From Pyronema omphalodes (Eukaryota > Ascomycota > Pezizomycetes > Pezizales > Pyronemataceae), in NCBI GenBank assembly GCA_024516155.1, contig JAJJXM010000044.1, positions 496,001-560,000 of the forward strand: a stretch of DNA of 64,000 bases, given 5' to 3'. Under the pieces are notes generated by a model. It did no database searches. It was not told the DNA's origin and was given only the letters and a program-made list of their open reading frames with translations. Positions 54,337 through 63,876 of the stretch are shown one piece after another; positions within the stretch are counted from its first letter, which is position 1; each line of letters opens with the position of its first letter. A program made the translations under genes and the position numbers.

Positions 54337-54841
54337 ATTTCATACACGCATCTAACCCTACGGTTATGGCGGATGCTACCTATGTACATTGCTAACCCTG
54401 GAATGTTACTTCCAGGGTCACCGAGAACGCCTCGGAGTGGTCATGCTGTTATCAGGGTGTAGCCCCCTTCCTGCCTTCTCCTTCTCCTTTTCTGTTCCTT
54501 CTCGTCGTTGTGTCCTTGAGCCCTGTGCGCTCTCCAAATCGCCCTTCCCAGCGTTTGGTTTCCTCCTCCCTTCCCTGCGTACGTCCCCTTTTGTTTAATG
54601 TTTTTTTTTTTAAACCTTCCTCAAAGAACCTTACTCCGCGCCACTCCGTTCTCTCTTCTCTCCCTGCTCACTCGTCCCCGTTACGTCCCTCCGCGTCCTC
54701 CTCACTCTCCTCTACTCTTCTCCCTCCCTTCCTCCCTTCCTCTGTTCCTCTTCTCTCTCTCCTGTCCTCGTCTCCCTTCTCTCGCCTTCTCTCTTGCCTC
54801 TTCGTATCTATATACAATCTTTCATTATCATACATGTTTTT
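54337..54841. other. Unidentified 3' sequence with a strong pyrimidine strand bias
   Basis: From about 54470 to 54800 the plus strand is overwhelmingly C and T (CTTCTCC, TCCCTCC and TCTCTC runs), with a T12 tract near 54600. It lies between two poly-T tails and is probably the body of a truncated retroposed sequence. The plus-strand frames here are by-products of composition. Confidence 0.5.
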
Positions 54842-55264
54842 TATTTTTTTTTTTTTTTTTTTTCTCTAGTGTTCCTCTGCGGGGTCCAATAATGTCCCCC
54901 AGCCCGTCGTCAAGGTGAACCTGCTGGGTCTGTGAGCCTCCTCGGGGTGCTTACTGAGTACCGAGTGTGCCCATTCAGATGTGGCCAACTTCGAGTCAGA
55001 GATTATGGTGGTGAGGGCTCGGATTCCGTGTTCAGTGTGCAGATTCATGTGTAGCTTGAGTTGTCGGTGGCGTGGGAGTTTTAGAAGTTTTCGGAGCTCG
55101 ATCATGTGTTGGGTGAAGAGCGGGCAGGACAGCAGCAGGTGTTTCGGTGTTTGGGGGGGGTGTAAGGGGCAGGGGCATGCGCGGGTGGGGTAGGTTGGGG
55201 TGGGGGGGTGTGCTAGATAATCCCAAAAGTATCCGTGTCCGGTTCGGAGGCCTAGGATCGCCGT
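54842..55264 (-). pseudogene. LINE-b ORF2, C-terminal part, with poly(A) tail
   Basis: On the minus strand this continues LINE-b after LINE-a. The duplicated ACGGCGATCCTA encodes TAIL and is followed by GLRTGHGYFWDYLAHPP, a typical end-of-RNase-H region. Then comes a Cys/His cluster (CPCPLHPPQTPKHLLLSC) like the C-terminal knuckle of I/Tad-group elements. The frame ends PAEEH with a stop at 54866-54868, just before a poly-T run (54842-54863) that is the poly(A) tail. Confidence 0.87.
55253..55264. repeat. LINE-a target-site duplication, left copy
   Basis: TAGGATCGCCGT at 55253-55264 is repeated exactly at 61293-61304, and the next two bases are similar (GG versus AG). Removing 55265-61304 joins LINE-b in frame. 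Confidence 0.9.
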
Positions 55265-55606
55265 GGTTTTTGATTTGATTTGATTTTAATCATACACTGT
55301 TCGAGGCCTTTAAGGCCTATGCGGGAAACTAAATCCGTTTTGCCTGTCCTCGTGGCCGAGACCACCTAAAGAGGCTCCCCAATCTCCTGCTCCCCGTGAC
55401 GTCCCCTGAAAAGTTAAGTAATTAAAGAAACACCCAACAAGAAACAAAAAGTCCTAACCCCAGCCAAAACCTGACAGTCCCCAGTATTGCTCACGCCTTC
55501 CCCTCTTGTAACCAAAAAGAAAAAAGAAAAAATCGTTAACATCAAAAGGAAAAGTAATGAAAAATTTACAGTTCGCCCTCCAAGCACCTGGCCCTTCTAC
55601 CCGTGC

Positions 55607-58600
55607 CTATACGTATCTTCTGCCTATCTCCGTTGCAGATAAAAATTCCAAGATCGCTTTCGTGAGTCGATCGTCCCTAAATAAATCCACCACCTTAAGC
55701 CTTCCTCTTGGCCTTCCCCTTCGTCCCCTTATTCTCTCAACCTCCTCTTTCAACACTTTGAACTCCTTTCGCCAGCGGGGGCATTCGCCAAACAAATGGC
55801 CTCTGGTTTGTCTTTTTTCCGACTGGCACCACCAGCACCGGTCCGATTCCTTTTTCTTAACGCGCACCAGATGGGTGCCGATGAGAGCGTGACCTGAAGC
55901 AAGCTGGAGGAACACAGCTGCTCGGCGTTTGGGGAGGGAGACCAGTTCAGGACGGATTCCCCATTTTTGGCGGGGGCGGAAGGAACGGCTGGTCGCTGTT
56001 TGTTGCCTGATCCATCGACGAGTGATGGTCGATGTTGTTTCCGTTGCGATCCGGTTGAGGTGCGCCAGGGAAGCCCACGCTGGGACAGCACACACTGGGT
56101 CGTCACACCGTTTGAGCATAAGGGAGTCGCATCGATGCTTCGACGCTTCCTTCGCTACTCGGTCCGCTTCCTCGTTTTCGGGGATATCGCTGTGGCCCGG
56201 GATCCAATGGAATTCCACGTCGATCCCGGAATCAAAGAGGAGGTCGTAGGCTTCGCGTGATATAAGTTTGGCGAGCTCTTGCCCGGGACCGGGGGTGTCA
56301 GACTCCAGACGCTTGAGAGCAGCCTGGGCGTCTGAAAAGACGATCGCTTTGGTATTCGAGTTGGGGTCCCAGAAGTGATTGGAATGGAACTCCTTGAGCC
56401 CTCGCCAAATGGCGTAGAGTTCAGCGTCGAAAACCTCCGTATGACGGCCCAGGTAGTGCTGGGAAGAACGAAAGGCACCGTTGATGTAGCGGACTACTCC
56501 CGCTCCCGTATGCCCCTCCATTCGAGAGCCATCTGTCCAGATGCACATCGTGGACGTGAGGTTTCTCCAGTTCCGGGCGAAGGTTTCAGCTTCAGCCCTG
56601 GGTGCGATCACCACGGGGAAGCGACGAAAGCGGTCGGGGACTGTAACTTTTTCGACTGCTTCGAACCCACACGCCTTTTCCGTGCGTTTAAGCAGCTGAG
56701 TGATAGCCGTAGCGGTCGGGGACGGTTGGGTGCCGGTCGGGGGGGGGGGGGCGGGGCGGGGGCGAGTGAGAAGGCGTGACCTACATTTTGCTTCTCGGCC
56801 CTTGATGAGTGCTTCCGCTGGGCGTACGGCACTTTCAGCCATCAAGAAGCCGAGTGGAGTCGTTTTGAAGCAGCCCGTGACCGCTCGTGCCTGCTTATTG
56901 AGGAGCAGTTGTAGCCGAGCAGTGCGTCCCGAGCTCTTGCCTTTTAGGCGCTGGACTGCGTTGATCTCAGCGCCATACATAGCCACGGACTGGACTACTG
57001 CCTTTTGCAGATTAGCAGTGCTTCCCGGAGGGAGTCCCTGAGCACGACAAAGCCTCGCAAGACGAGCATGCTGCTGTCTGGCTTTGGTTAACCACTTTTG
57101 GTGATGGTGGTTAAGGGTGAGCTTCGGGTCGAGCCAAAAGCCGAGCCACCGGATGGCTGTCGAGGCGAACAGGATCTGGTGAGGGCCTACCGAGACTGTG
57201 ATCTCGTCAGGGTTAGCCTCTCCCCTCCGTCGAGAAAAGAGCATGGCTTCCGTCTTTTCTTTTTCAAACACCACCGCGTTGGTGGAGGCCCACCACGAGC
57301 ATGCGTTTGCACACCGTTCAAGCTTGTCGGAGACCTCCCGAGCAGAGTCACCGGTTACGATCCAGGTCACGTCATCGACAAACGACAGACCTGTGACGTC
57401 GGGGACCCTGGATTCTACATAATCGGCGAGATCGGCTATATAGATTAGGAAAAGGACTGGGGACACGGGGGATCCTTGGGGGAGGCCGGTGTTTGTTTCG
57501 ATGGGCGTTCCTGATTCGCCACCTAGTGATATCTCGACTCTTCGATCACTCATAAACGAAGACACCCACAGCACATAGCACTCATCCATGCCTGCTCGCC
57601 GCATTTTCCGCATGAGGCAATCTCGATTGACAGTGGGAAAGGCCCCTTTGTCGTCCATCATTAGGGTACCCGCGAGTTTCTGCTTTTCCCAAGCGAATTC
57701 CACCGCCTCAATTAAGACAGCCGCGGCGTCGACGGCGGAGCGACCTCTTCTCCCACCAAATTGTCCGGCGTGAAAAGCGTGTAACCTCTCGGCTTCCTCC
57801 GCGATGAGGGTGGCGACGACCTTTTCAACCAACTTTCCCAGACAGCTCAAAAGGGAGATGATGCGGAAACTCTTTGCTTGGCGGTAAGAAGTCTTTCCCG
57901 GTTTGGGGATACAGACTCCTTTGGCAGTTTTCCAGTCGGCTGGGTGGAATCCTAGCCGCACGCAGTGATAGACAATGGAAGTCACCCGTTCTGGGTCCCA
58001 TCTCATGAGTGCCTTGATGAAAGGTACTCCTAATCCGTCACCACCCGGAGCCTTGGAGTTGCTCTGACCGTGGATCGAATCGGAGACCAGTTCTTGGGTC
58101 ACTCGGAGGAATCCGCGTCCTGGGGGACCTGCGTTGCCACTGTGACCGGGGTATGGATTCGGGGGGGGAAAGGAAACGTCAGCGAGCATCCGACGTTTGG
58201 CATCCTCCTCGTCAGCCTGGTTGCCGTGCTCGTCCTCGAGAGATCCAACCACCGCAGCATTTCGCGGTTTGGTTGCGCGAAGGACTTTCCATACCGCTTT
58301 CCCGTTGGCGCCCTCCAGGAACGAAACCCAACACTCTCGCTTGTGGCGGCGTTGGGTGCTGAGATAGGCGTTGCGCAGGCGGTGTTCTTCTTCTGTCGTA
58401 CACTGGCCTCGCTTGGCTGCCCTCCGTTTCCGGCCGTACTCGCTGCGTGCTGCCTTAACATCGGGGTGCCACCACTTCTTAGAGCGAGCGGTGATTCGGA
58501 TCTTCCTAGCGTGAGTGTTCAGCATGTCTACCAACTGTTGACGCACCCAGACCACCTCTTCCTCGACAGACAGGAGCGGTCTGCGTTCGCTTCGATGGCG

Positions 58601-59365
58601 ATAATCTAACGCCGCTGTCTGCGCTCCTTCGTCACTCTCCAGCCATTCTCCTACCGCCCATCCTCTAGTTGGGGCGTCGAAGTCCTCCGGGACCATCACA
58701 GAGTCCACCTTCCAGATCAGCGCCTCATGATCGGACGTTGTGGAGTGATTCGGGTCATCGAGGAGCTTCGCAACCAGGTGGGCTTCAAGTTCCATCGTCG
58801 TCAGGACTAAGTCGATAACGCTATGTCGGATCTGGCCCGTCTGGGTGTGGGTTTCCTTACCATCACCGACATAGCGGAGATCGAATGAGTCCATCAGATC
58901 TTCCAAGAACTGATGATGGAGTGGCCTCTCGCACAGGGGGTTCCACCTTCTACTGTGAGCGTTGAAATCGCCAGCTAGAATAGTGTCCCGTCCTATAATC
59001 CTGCGCCAGTCCGCATTGCGTGCAGGGCGCACTCCATCATCAGTCCGCGGAGCGTCATAAACATTTACAATGCGTACTTGTTTATGACCTCTGCATGTGA
59101 CATCCAGCACCTGGAGGTCACCTTCCCCGGGCGCAGCCAAGTCCTCTCGTGGACGAAGCTGCCACGCCGAATCCTGCCGTCTCCCCGTCAGGACCCTTCC
59201 TCCCCAGAGGAACTCATAGGATGGGTGACGCCAGCCTTGGAAAGTCGGGGGTTCCTGAACCAAAACCACGTCCGCCCCCAGAGCGAGACCGCTCTCCATC
59301 ACCGCCGTCAGAGCCTCACCGCTCTTTCGGCAATTTAGTTGAAGTACCGTAAGGCACTTCAGCAT
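55607..59365 (-). CDS. LINE-a ORF2: AP endonuclease, reverse transcriptase, RNase H
   Basis: The protein has 1252 residues from ATG 59365. Endonuclease (about 1-230): LQLNCRKS, VLVQEPP, LAGDFNAHSRRWNP, and SDHEALIW holding the catalytic Asp-His. RT (about 470-760): FRIISLLSCLGKLVEKV, QFGGRRGRSAVDAA, DDKGAFPTV, GLPQGSPVSPVLF and FVDD in place of YADD, a variant found in this group. RNase H (about 950-1090): IWTDGSRMEGHTGAG, VFDAELYAI, VFSDAQAAL and HWIPGHSDIPENEEADR, with all four acidic residues present. A C-terminal knuckle CWWCQSEKRQTRGHLFGEC follows. It nicks target DNA and copies its RNA in place. Confidence 0.95.
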   Translation of the reverse strand: MLKCLTVLQLNCRKSGEALTAVMESGLALGADVVLVQEPPTFQGWRHPSYEFLWGGRVLTGRRQDSAWQLRPREDLAAPGEGDLQVLDVTCRGHKQVRIVNVYDAPRTDDGVRPARNADWRRIIGRDTILAGDFNAHSRRWNPLCERPLHHQFLEDLMDSFDLRYVGDGKETHTQTGQIRHSVIDLVLTTMELEAHLVAKLLDDPNHSTTSDHEALIWKVDSVMVPEDFDAPTRGWAVGEWLESDEGAQTAALDYRHRSERRPLLSVEEEVVWVRQQLVDMLNTHARKIRITARSKKWWHPDVKAARSEYGRKRRAAKRGQCTTEEEHRLRNAYLSTQRRHKRECWVSFLEGANGKAVWKVLRATKPRNAAVVGSLEDEHGNQADEEDAKRRMLADVSFPPPNPYPGHSGNAGPPGRGFLRVTQELVSDSIHGQSNSKAPGGDGLGVPFIKALMRWDPERVTSIVYHCVRLGFHPADWKTAKGVCIPKPGKTSYRQAKSFRIISLLSCLGKLVEKVVATLIAEEAERLHAFHAGQFGGRRGRSAVDAAAVLIEAVEFAWEKQKLAGTLMMDDKGAFPTVNRDCLMRKMRRAGMDECYVLWVSSFMSDRRVEISLGGESGTPIETNTGLPQGSPVSPVLFLIYIADLADYVESRVPDVTGLSFVDDVTWIVTGDSAREVSDKLERCANACSWWASTNAVVFEKEKTEAMLFSRRRGEANPDEITVSVGPHQILFASTAIRWLGFWLDPKLTLNHHHQKWLTKARQQHARLARLCRAQGLPPGSTANLQKAVVQSVAMYGAEINAVQRLKGKSSGRTARLQLLLNKQARAVTGCFKTTPLGFLMAESAVRPAEALIKGREAKCRSRLLTRPRPAPPPPTGTQPSPTATAITQLLKRTEKACGFEAVEKVTVPDRFRRFPVVIAPRAEAETFARNWRNLTSTMCIWTDGSRMEGHTGAGVVRYINGAFRSSQHYLGRHTEVFDAELYAIWRGLKEFHSNHFWDPNSNTKAIVFSDAQAALKRLESDTPGPGQELAKLISREAYDLLFDSGIDVEFHWIPGHSDIPENEEADRVAKEASKHRCDSLMLKRCDDPVCAVPAWASLAHLNRIATETTSTITRRWIRQQTATSRSFRPRQKWGIRPELVSLPKRRAAVFLQLASGHALIGTHLVRVKKKESDRCWWCQSEKRQTRGHLFGECPRWRKEFKVLKEEVERIRGRRGRPRGRLKVVDLFRDDRLTKAILEFLSATEIGRRYV

Positions 59366-61179
59366 TGAGTGTCATCCGGCACTTCGGCATCGACCATAGC
59401 GTCTGGGTCAGACGCCGTGGCTGCAGGACGGGGGGTGGAGTGGGCCGATGTTGTTTCCGTGGTTGAGGGTTCATCTGGATCGTTGGAGGCGGTAGAGGAG
59501 GGGTCTGCTTCGGGTTGCGAGGCTTCCGCTGCAGGGGAAGCTTGATCCGAGGAGGAGGACATTTGGCGACGCTGACGGGCCAGGGCGAAGGCTTCAAGGC
59601 GGGATGGGCAGTTGCGTGCATTGGCGTAGTGATTGCCTTTGCAGTTGACACAACGAGCAGACTCCTTCGAGTGCTGACACGGGAGTCCCTTGGAGGTGGA
59701 GCATCCTATCATGCCGCACTTGTGTTCCTCCGAAGCGTGGTGCTGACCACAGAATCGGCATCGGAAGAGCTTGGGGGTTTGACATTTCTCCCGGATGTGT
59801 CCCCACTTTAGACAGCCCGAGCACTGACTGTCAGGGCCGTCGTGGTTGAAGAGCTCGACGCGGTAACGAGAGGATCGTAGGAGGGCGCCCCGAGCGATGA
59901 GCATTTGCGCAGCGGGGGTTCCCTTCACCGAAAAGACCGCTGAGGACGACTGAATCTCGCCCTGTTCGAAGCGCTCGCGAATGCGCCGTCTGCTGCCCAA
60001 CCAACGAGGACCTGGGATGACCTCGAGCTGGTCGTGGTTGGCTTGTAGCTCCAGCTCGAGCTTGTGCAGGCCATTCCTACCTCTACCCAGGAAATGATTG
60101 TGGGGGATGGCGTGGACTTTCAGCTTGACCCATTTGTCCATGGGTTTGACGTCCACCACGAAGCGATCTACCTCACGGATAGCATTGAGGATCTCGTTGC
60201 GGTAGCACGATATCAGTGAGTCTGCTCGAACTCCCGGATTGGTGGTAGCCGTGATCGTTCCCTTCGAGTTTCTGGAAACCCGGGCCACACGGTGGAAATG
60301 GGGTGCACCGCGGAGGTGCAAGCAGACGTTGATGGCGGCCGTGAAATCCTGGTCTGGTTTTAACGAGGAGCGGGCGCCTTCCTGACGGATGAAGATCATG
60401 CGGCGATCTTCAGCGGCGAGGTTCTTCTCGGGGGCGGAGAAGTTGGGGGGGCGTTGGCGGGCCTTCTGCTGTCTGCGTGAGGGAACAAGCTGCCACGCCG
60501 GAGGGGGGGGCGGGGGGGGAAGCTCGGGGAGGTTGCTACGGAGCTTTGCGGCGTAGGATTGGGCCGCGGTGAGTTTTGACGCATGCGGGAGGGCGGGGAG
60601 GGAGAGTATGGGGGCAGCCTTGGGCATGCCTACGACAACTGAGGAAGTTCTGGATTTCTCTGCCTGAGCAGACTGCTGGGTGCCAGCAGGGTGGGGCTGG
60701 CGAGGGGCGGTAGACTGGGTCGACGTCGCGGGGTTTGCCTGTGGGCACGAGCATGGGCGGGCTTCCTGGAGACGTAATTGCTCCTCCAGAGCCTTCAAGC
60801 GTTCCTCCGCAGCGGCGAGGCGCTCACACAACTTGTCCATAAGGGACACGCTGACTTGAGGGGAGGCCTGGGAGCCTACCGCGGGGGCGGAACGGAGTTC
60901 GCTTTGCACGAGCGACCCGAAGGCCGCAACGTGTGCGCGTTTCTTCACAGTGCTGGGGCACGAAGAAAGGGAGCTCCCCGAGGACCAACCTGATCCTGGG
61001 GCTGCGGAGGGGGCGTCTTTACTGGGACGCGTGGGGGTGCCGGGTGCGGAGGACCCAAACACGTCGTCTTCGGCGGCGGGGGCAGGCGTGGAGACTCGGG
61101 ATGAGTTGCTGCCACCGAACATGCGCATATCGGAGGTGAGGCCGAAGCGCGGAGGGGGGGGAGGCTTCATGGGAGCCAT
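59359..61179 (-). CDS. LINE-a ORF1: zinc-knuckle nucleic-acid-binding protein
   Basis: The protein has 606 residues from ATG 61179 (MAPMKPPPPPRFGL). The N-terminal third is Pro/Ser-rich, with a short coiled-coil-like LCERLAAAEERLKALEEQL (about residues 112-130). The middle has an RRM-like region (DFTAAINVCLHLRGAPHFHR through FVVDVKPMDKWVKLKVHAIP). Three zinc knuckles follow at about residues 450-520: CSGCLKWGHIREKC, CRFCGQHHASEEHKC and CVNCKGNHYANARNC. The tail is Ser/Thr/Ala-rich. Such proteins coat element RNA. The stop TGA overlaps the ORF2 start (ATGCTGA), which suggests coupled translation. Confidence 0.93.
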   Translation of the reverse strand: MAPMKPPPPPRFGLTSDMRMFGGSNSSRVSTPAPAAEDDVFGSSAPGTPTRPSKDAPSAAPGSGWSSGSSLSSCPSTVKKRAHVAAFGSLVQSELRSAPAVGSQASPQVSVSLMDKLCERLAAAEERLKALEEQLRLQEARPCSCPQANPATSTQSTAPRQPHPAGTQQSAQAEKSRTSSVVVGMPKAAPILSLPALPHASKLTAAQSYAAKLRSNLPELPPPPPPPAWQLVPSRRQQKARQRPPNFSAPEKNLAAEDRRMIFIRQEGARSSLKPDQDFTAAINVCLHLRGAPHFHRVARVSRNSKGTITATTNPGVRADSLISCYRNEILNAIREVDRFVVDVKPMDKWVKLKVHAIPHNHFLGRGRNGLHKLELELQANHDQLEVIPGPRWLGSRRRIRERFEQGEIQSSSAVFSVKGTPAAQMLIARGALLRSSRYRVELFNHDGPDSQCSGCLKWGHIREKCQTPKLFRCRFCGQHHASEEHKCGMIGCSTSKGLPCQHSKESARCVNCKGNHYANARNCPSRLEAFALARQRRQMSSSSDQASPAAEASQPEADPSSTASNDPDEPSTTETTSAHSTPRPAATASDPDAMVDAEVPDDTQC

Positions 61180-61292
61180 GGGCCTCGGAGGGTGGTATTC
61201 GTGAAGCCGTGAGAGTTATCTCCGACTTCCCGATTAGGATATTTAAGCGAAAAACGTGTTGTTTTATTAGCGTTGAGTGAGAGTTGCCGTCT

Positions 61293-63328
61293 TAGGATCG
61301 CCGTAGAGACCTTTCTGGGAACAGTGGTGTACGCCTCGTCGAGTGATTTCTTGTGAGGAGCGTCGTCTGTTTTGGGTTTCGGGCTTGTGTTGTACCACTG
61401 TGCCCAGTCCTCGGAGTGGGCTGCCTAGACTTGTCTGCGGAGCCACGACAGTGAGGTGGGGGGGGGGGGGGTAGGGGGGTGTTGGGTAGTCGCTTGTTTT
61501 GCAAGACGGTCTGCTTCTTCATTGCCTAGGATGTCGGTGTGGACGGGGACCCAGTGTAGGTGTACAGTTGTCCCTGTGCATCGAAGGAGGAGTTGTGTGA
61601 GGTGGTGGATACCGGTTGCAGGTTCTTGTCCTGGGCCCTGGGTGAGACGAGTTGCCCGTATGATAGCGGCCTGATTATCGGTGAAGATGTGGATTTCGCG
61701 GTATTGTAGGTGTAACCGGCGGATGTGGGCGTTACAGGTGATCAGGCATTCTTCAATAGCTTTCAGTTCTGCGTCGAAGACTCCGCATGATCTGCCCATC
61801 TGGGAAATCTTTCGGATGCTCTGATCGAGGCCTGTCGCAATGTAGAACCCTGCACCGGTTGAGCCTTCGAGTTGGGAGCCGTCCGTATACGCTATGATTG
61901 TGTTTGGCATGGAGCGTAGGTGGGTGATGAGGTTATAGTGAAGCGCCTCGGCTTCTTCTTTGGTCGAGGGAGGGCTGTGGCGCGTGAGGGGAGGGTCCAT
62001 CCATGGAGAGGGGCCTGGTTGTGCTGTGTCTTCGACGGTGGTTCTGGGGGATAAGCACTTGCTGAGGGATGATTTTGTTGCGACTAGGCGAGTGATGAGG
62101 CGTGTTCCGGAGGTCCAGTCACAGTCGTGTTCCTTCGGGGATTGTATGGCATGGGCGAAGTGATCAGGGATGGGGAAAGAAGAGGGGCATCGGGTAACAA
62201 CGGGATGGGTAGGGGGAAGGGAGAGGAGGCGGAGGGCATATTTCCTGCGTTTGTGGTTGAGTCGGGTGGTGACAGGGGGTAGTGCTGCCTCGTTGTGTAG
62301 GGCTAGGATCGGTGTGGAGGAGAAGGCGTTCAGGATTCGTCAGATGGCTGCGTTTTGTTGGAGTTGTAGTTTTCTAGCGAAGGACTTTTGGCCGGCCCAC
62401 CAGATCTCTCCACCGAAGTCGGATTTCGCCTGGACACATGATCGATACAGTGTTCGCACCGCCGTAGGGGACAGTCCAGTTTCCTGTCTGACGAGGCTTC
62501 GAAGGGCATTAAAGGCTCTGGACGCAGAGGTTAGCCTAGTTTGTACATGGTGAGAGAAAGAGAGTTTTCTATCGAAGTATATTCCAATGCAGCAGACCAC
62601 GTCCTGTTTCCCATTCTGAGTTCCTGGCCTAACCACGGTGCCGTTCGGGAGTGTCACACAGGTTAGAGGGGTTATTTCGACTTTTTGTGCTCGGTGAAAG
62701 TGTAGTAGTTCCGATTTGGCGTCGTCGAAGGCTACGGCGCTGTCCTCCGCCCACTTGAAGGCTACTCGGGCCGCTTTTTCCAGGGTTCGGGAGTTGGCTT
62801 CGCGTGATTTCCCATGACACACCACCGCAACGTCGTCGATATGACTTGGTGTCCATAGGGTGGGGTTGTGCTCGGACAGGGTGTCAAAGAGGGGGCGGAG
62901 GTATAGTAGGAAGAGGATGGGCGAGGCGGGGGAGCCTTGGGGGATGCCAGTTCTGGTCGGTCGTTGTACGTCTGTTCTTCCGTCGAATGAGAGAGCGATC
63001 GTCCTGTCATTCAGAAATGAGTGACACCAATTAACTACCGGTGTAGGGCAGCCGAGGGAGCGCATGGTGGATGTTAGTCGTGCGGAGGAGACGTTGTCGA
63101 ATGCGCCTCTGACGTCGAGGAAGAGGGCGGACGTCGTTATCTTCTGTTGTAGGTGGGTCTCAACGTCATGGGTGAGTGCCATTGCCGCATCGATTGCGGA
63201 TCGTCTCGGGCGACCACCAATTTGATCTTGATGTAGGAGGTCGTTTGTCTCGGCTAACTGGCTCAGTCGTGTTGCCATAAGCTTCCCAAGTACCTTGCCC
63301 ATGCAGTTGAGGAGCGCAATGGGTCGGT
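61293..63328 (-). pseudogene. LINE-b ORF2 (RT and RNase H), with stops and two insertions
   Basis: The minus-strand frame enters from B2 with NRPIALLNCMGKVLGKL, then QIGGRPRRSAIDAA, LDVRGAFDNV, GIPQGSPASPILF and HIDD (RT box, with His replacing the aromatic residue). A TGA at 62342-62340 follows LQLQQNAAI. After more sequence in the same frame comes RNase H (IIAYTDGSQLEGSTGAG, VFDAELKAI, IFTDNQAAI, HWVPVHTDILGNEEADR). A TAG lies at 61427-61425. The frame then runs to the LINE-a duplication and continues at 55252. Both stops could come from C-to-T changes (CGA and CAG). It is a different family from LINE-a, in the same broad group. Confidence 0.9.
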
Positions 63329-63865
63329 TGTCAGGGAACTAGGAACGGACGTTCAAAGAACACACTGAACACTACCGGCAAGAGGGACTAGGCGGGTTCC
63401 GGGACGGGGAACGGCAGGACAAGGACCGAAGTGCTCGTCAGACGGACGGCACACGAAACAGGAACAGGGACAAGGACAAGAGTGACGTAGGACTGGAAGA
63501 AGAAGTCTTTATTAGGAGCAAGGGGAAGACACAAGACGTTCGATGGAGAACTCGACAACGGGGAGGCAAGCCTCCTTATGTACAAAGGGGCGGCCAGCAC
63601 TCTTGCTGGGCCGTCATCCAACATCGCTACATGAAGCTTCCGTTCTCCATCAATTCACCTGCGACGCCACAGCTCTCCAGCTCGTGGTACGTCATCCATC
63701 ATCAATCAGTCTATCAGTCACAACGGCACGGCACACACAACAACACAACAACACAACAGCAACACAACACAACACGGCAAGACAACGGCACGATGCCAAT
63801 CAACAACCACGACAACACAATGATGACGCAACAACACAACGGCTCGTCAGCCGTGTGCCGTGACA
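63329..63865 (-). repeat. B2 3' LTR
   Basis: This 537 bp LTR is homologous to the 529 bp B1 LTRs, with scattered substitutions (for example near 63339-63345 and 63500-63530) and extra bases in the CAACA-rich part (63735-63835). It begins TGTCAGGGAAC and ends GTGTGCCGTGACA on the plus strand. Confidence 0.93.
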
Positions 63866-63876
63866 GTACCCCCCCG

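Larger units (their letters stand above)
55265..61292 (-). mobile_element. Complete Tad-like LINE (LINE-a)
   Basis: This is a non-LTR retrotransposon of about 6.03 kb, inserted in LINE-b with a 12 bp target duplication. On the minus strand it has a 5' leader of about 113 bp (61292-61180), ORF1, ORF2 overlapping by seven bases, and a 3' region of about 342 bp (55606-55265) ending in repeated CAAAT units (AAAATCAAATCAAATCAAAA) rather than pure poly(A). ORF2 carries an APE-type endonuclease, RT and RNase H, the domain set of the I/Tad group known in fungi. Both frames are open throughout. It is full length and possibly active. Confidence 0.94.

Noticed and set aside
54510..54918. Plus-strand Ser/Leu/Pro-rich frames of about 110 residues
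   Set aside because: They are explained by the C/T-only composition of the strand.
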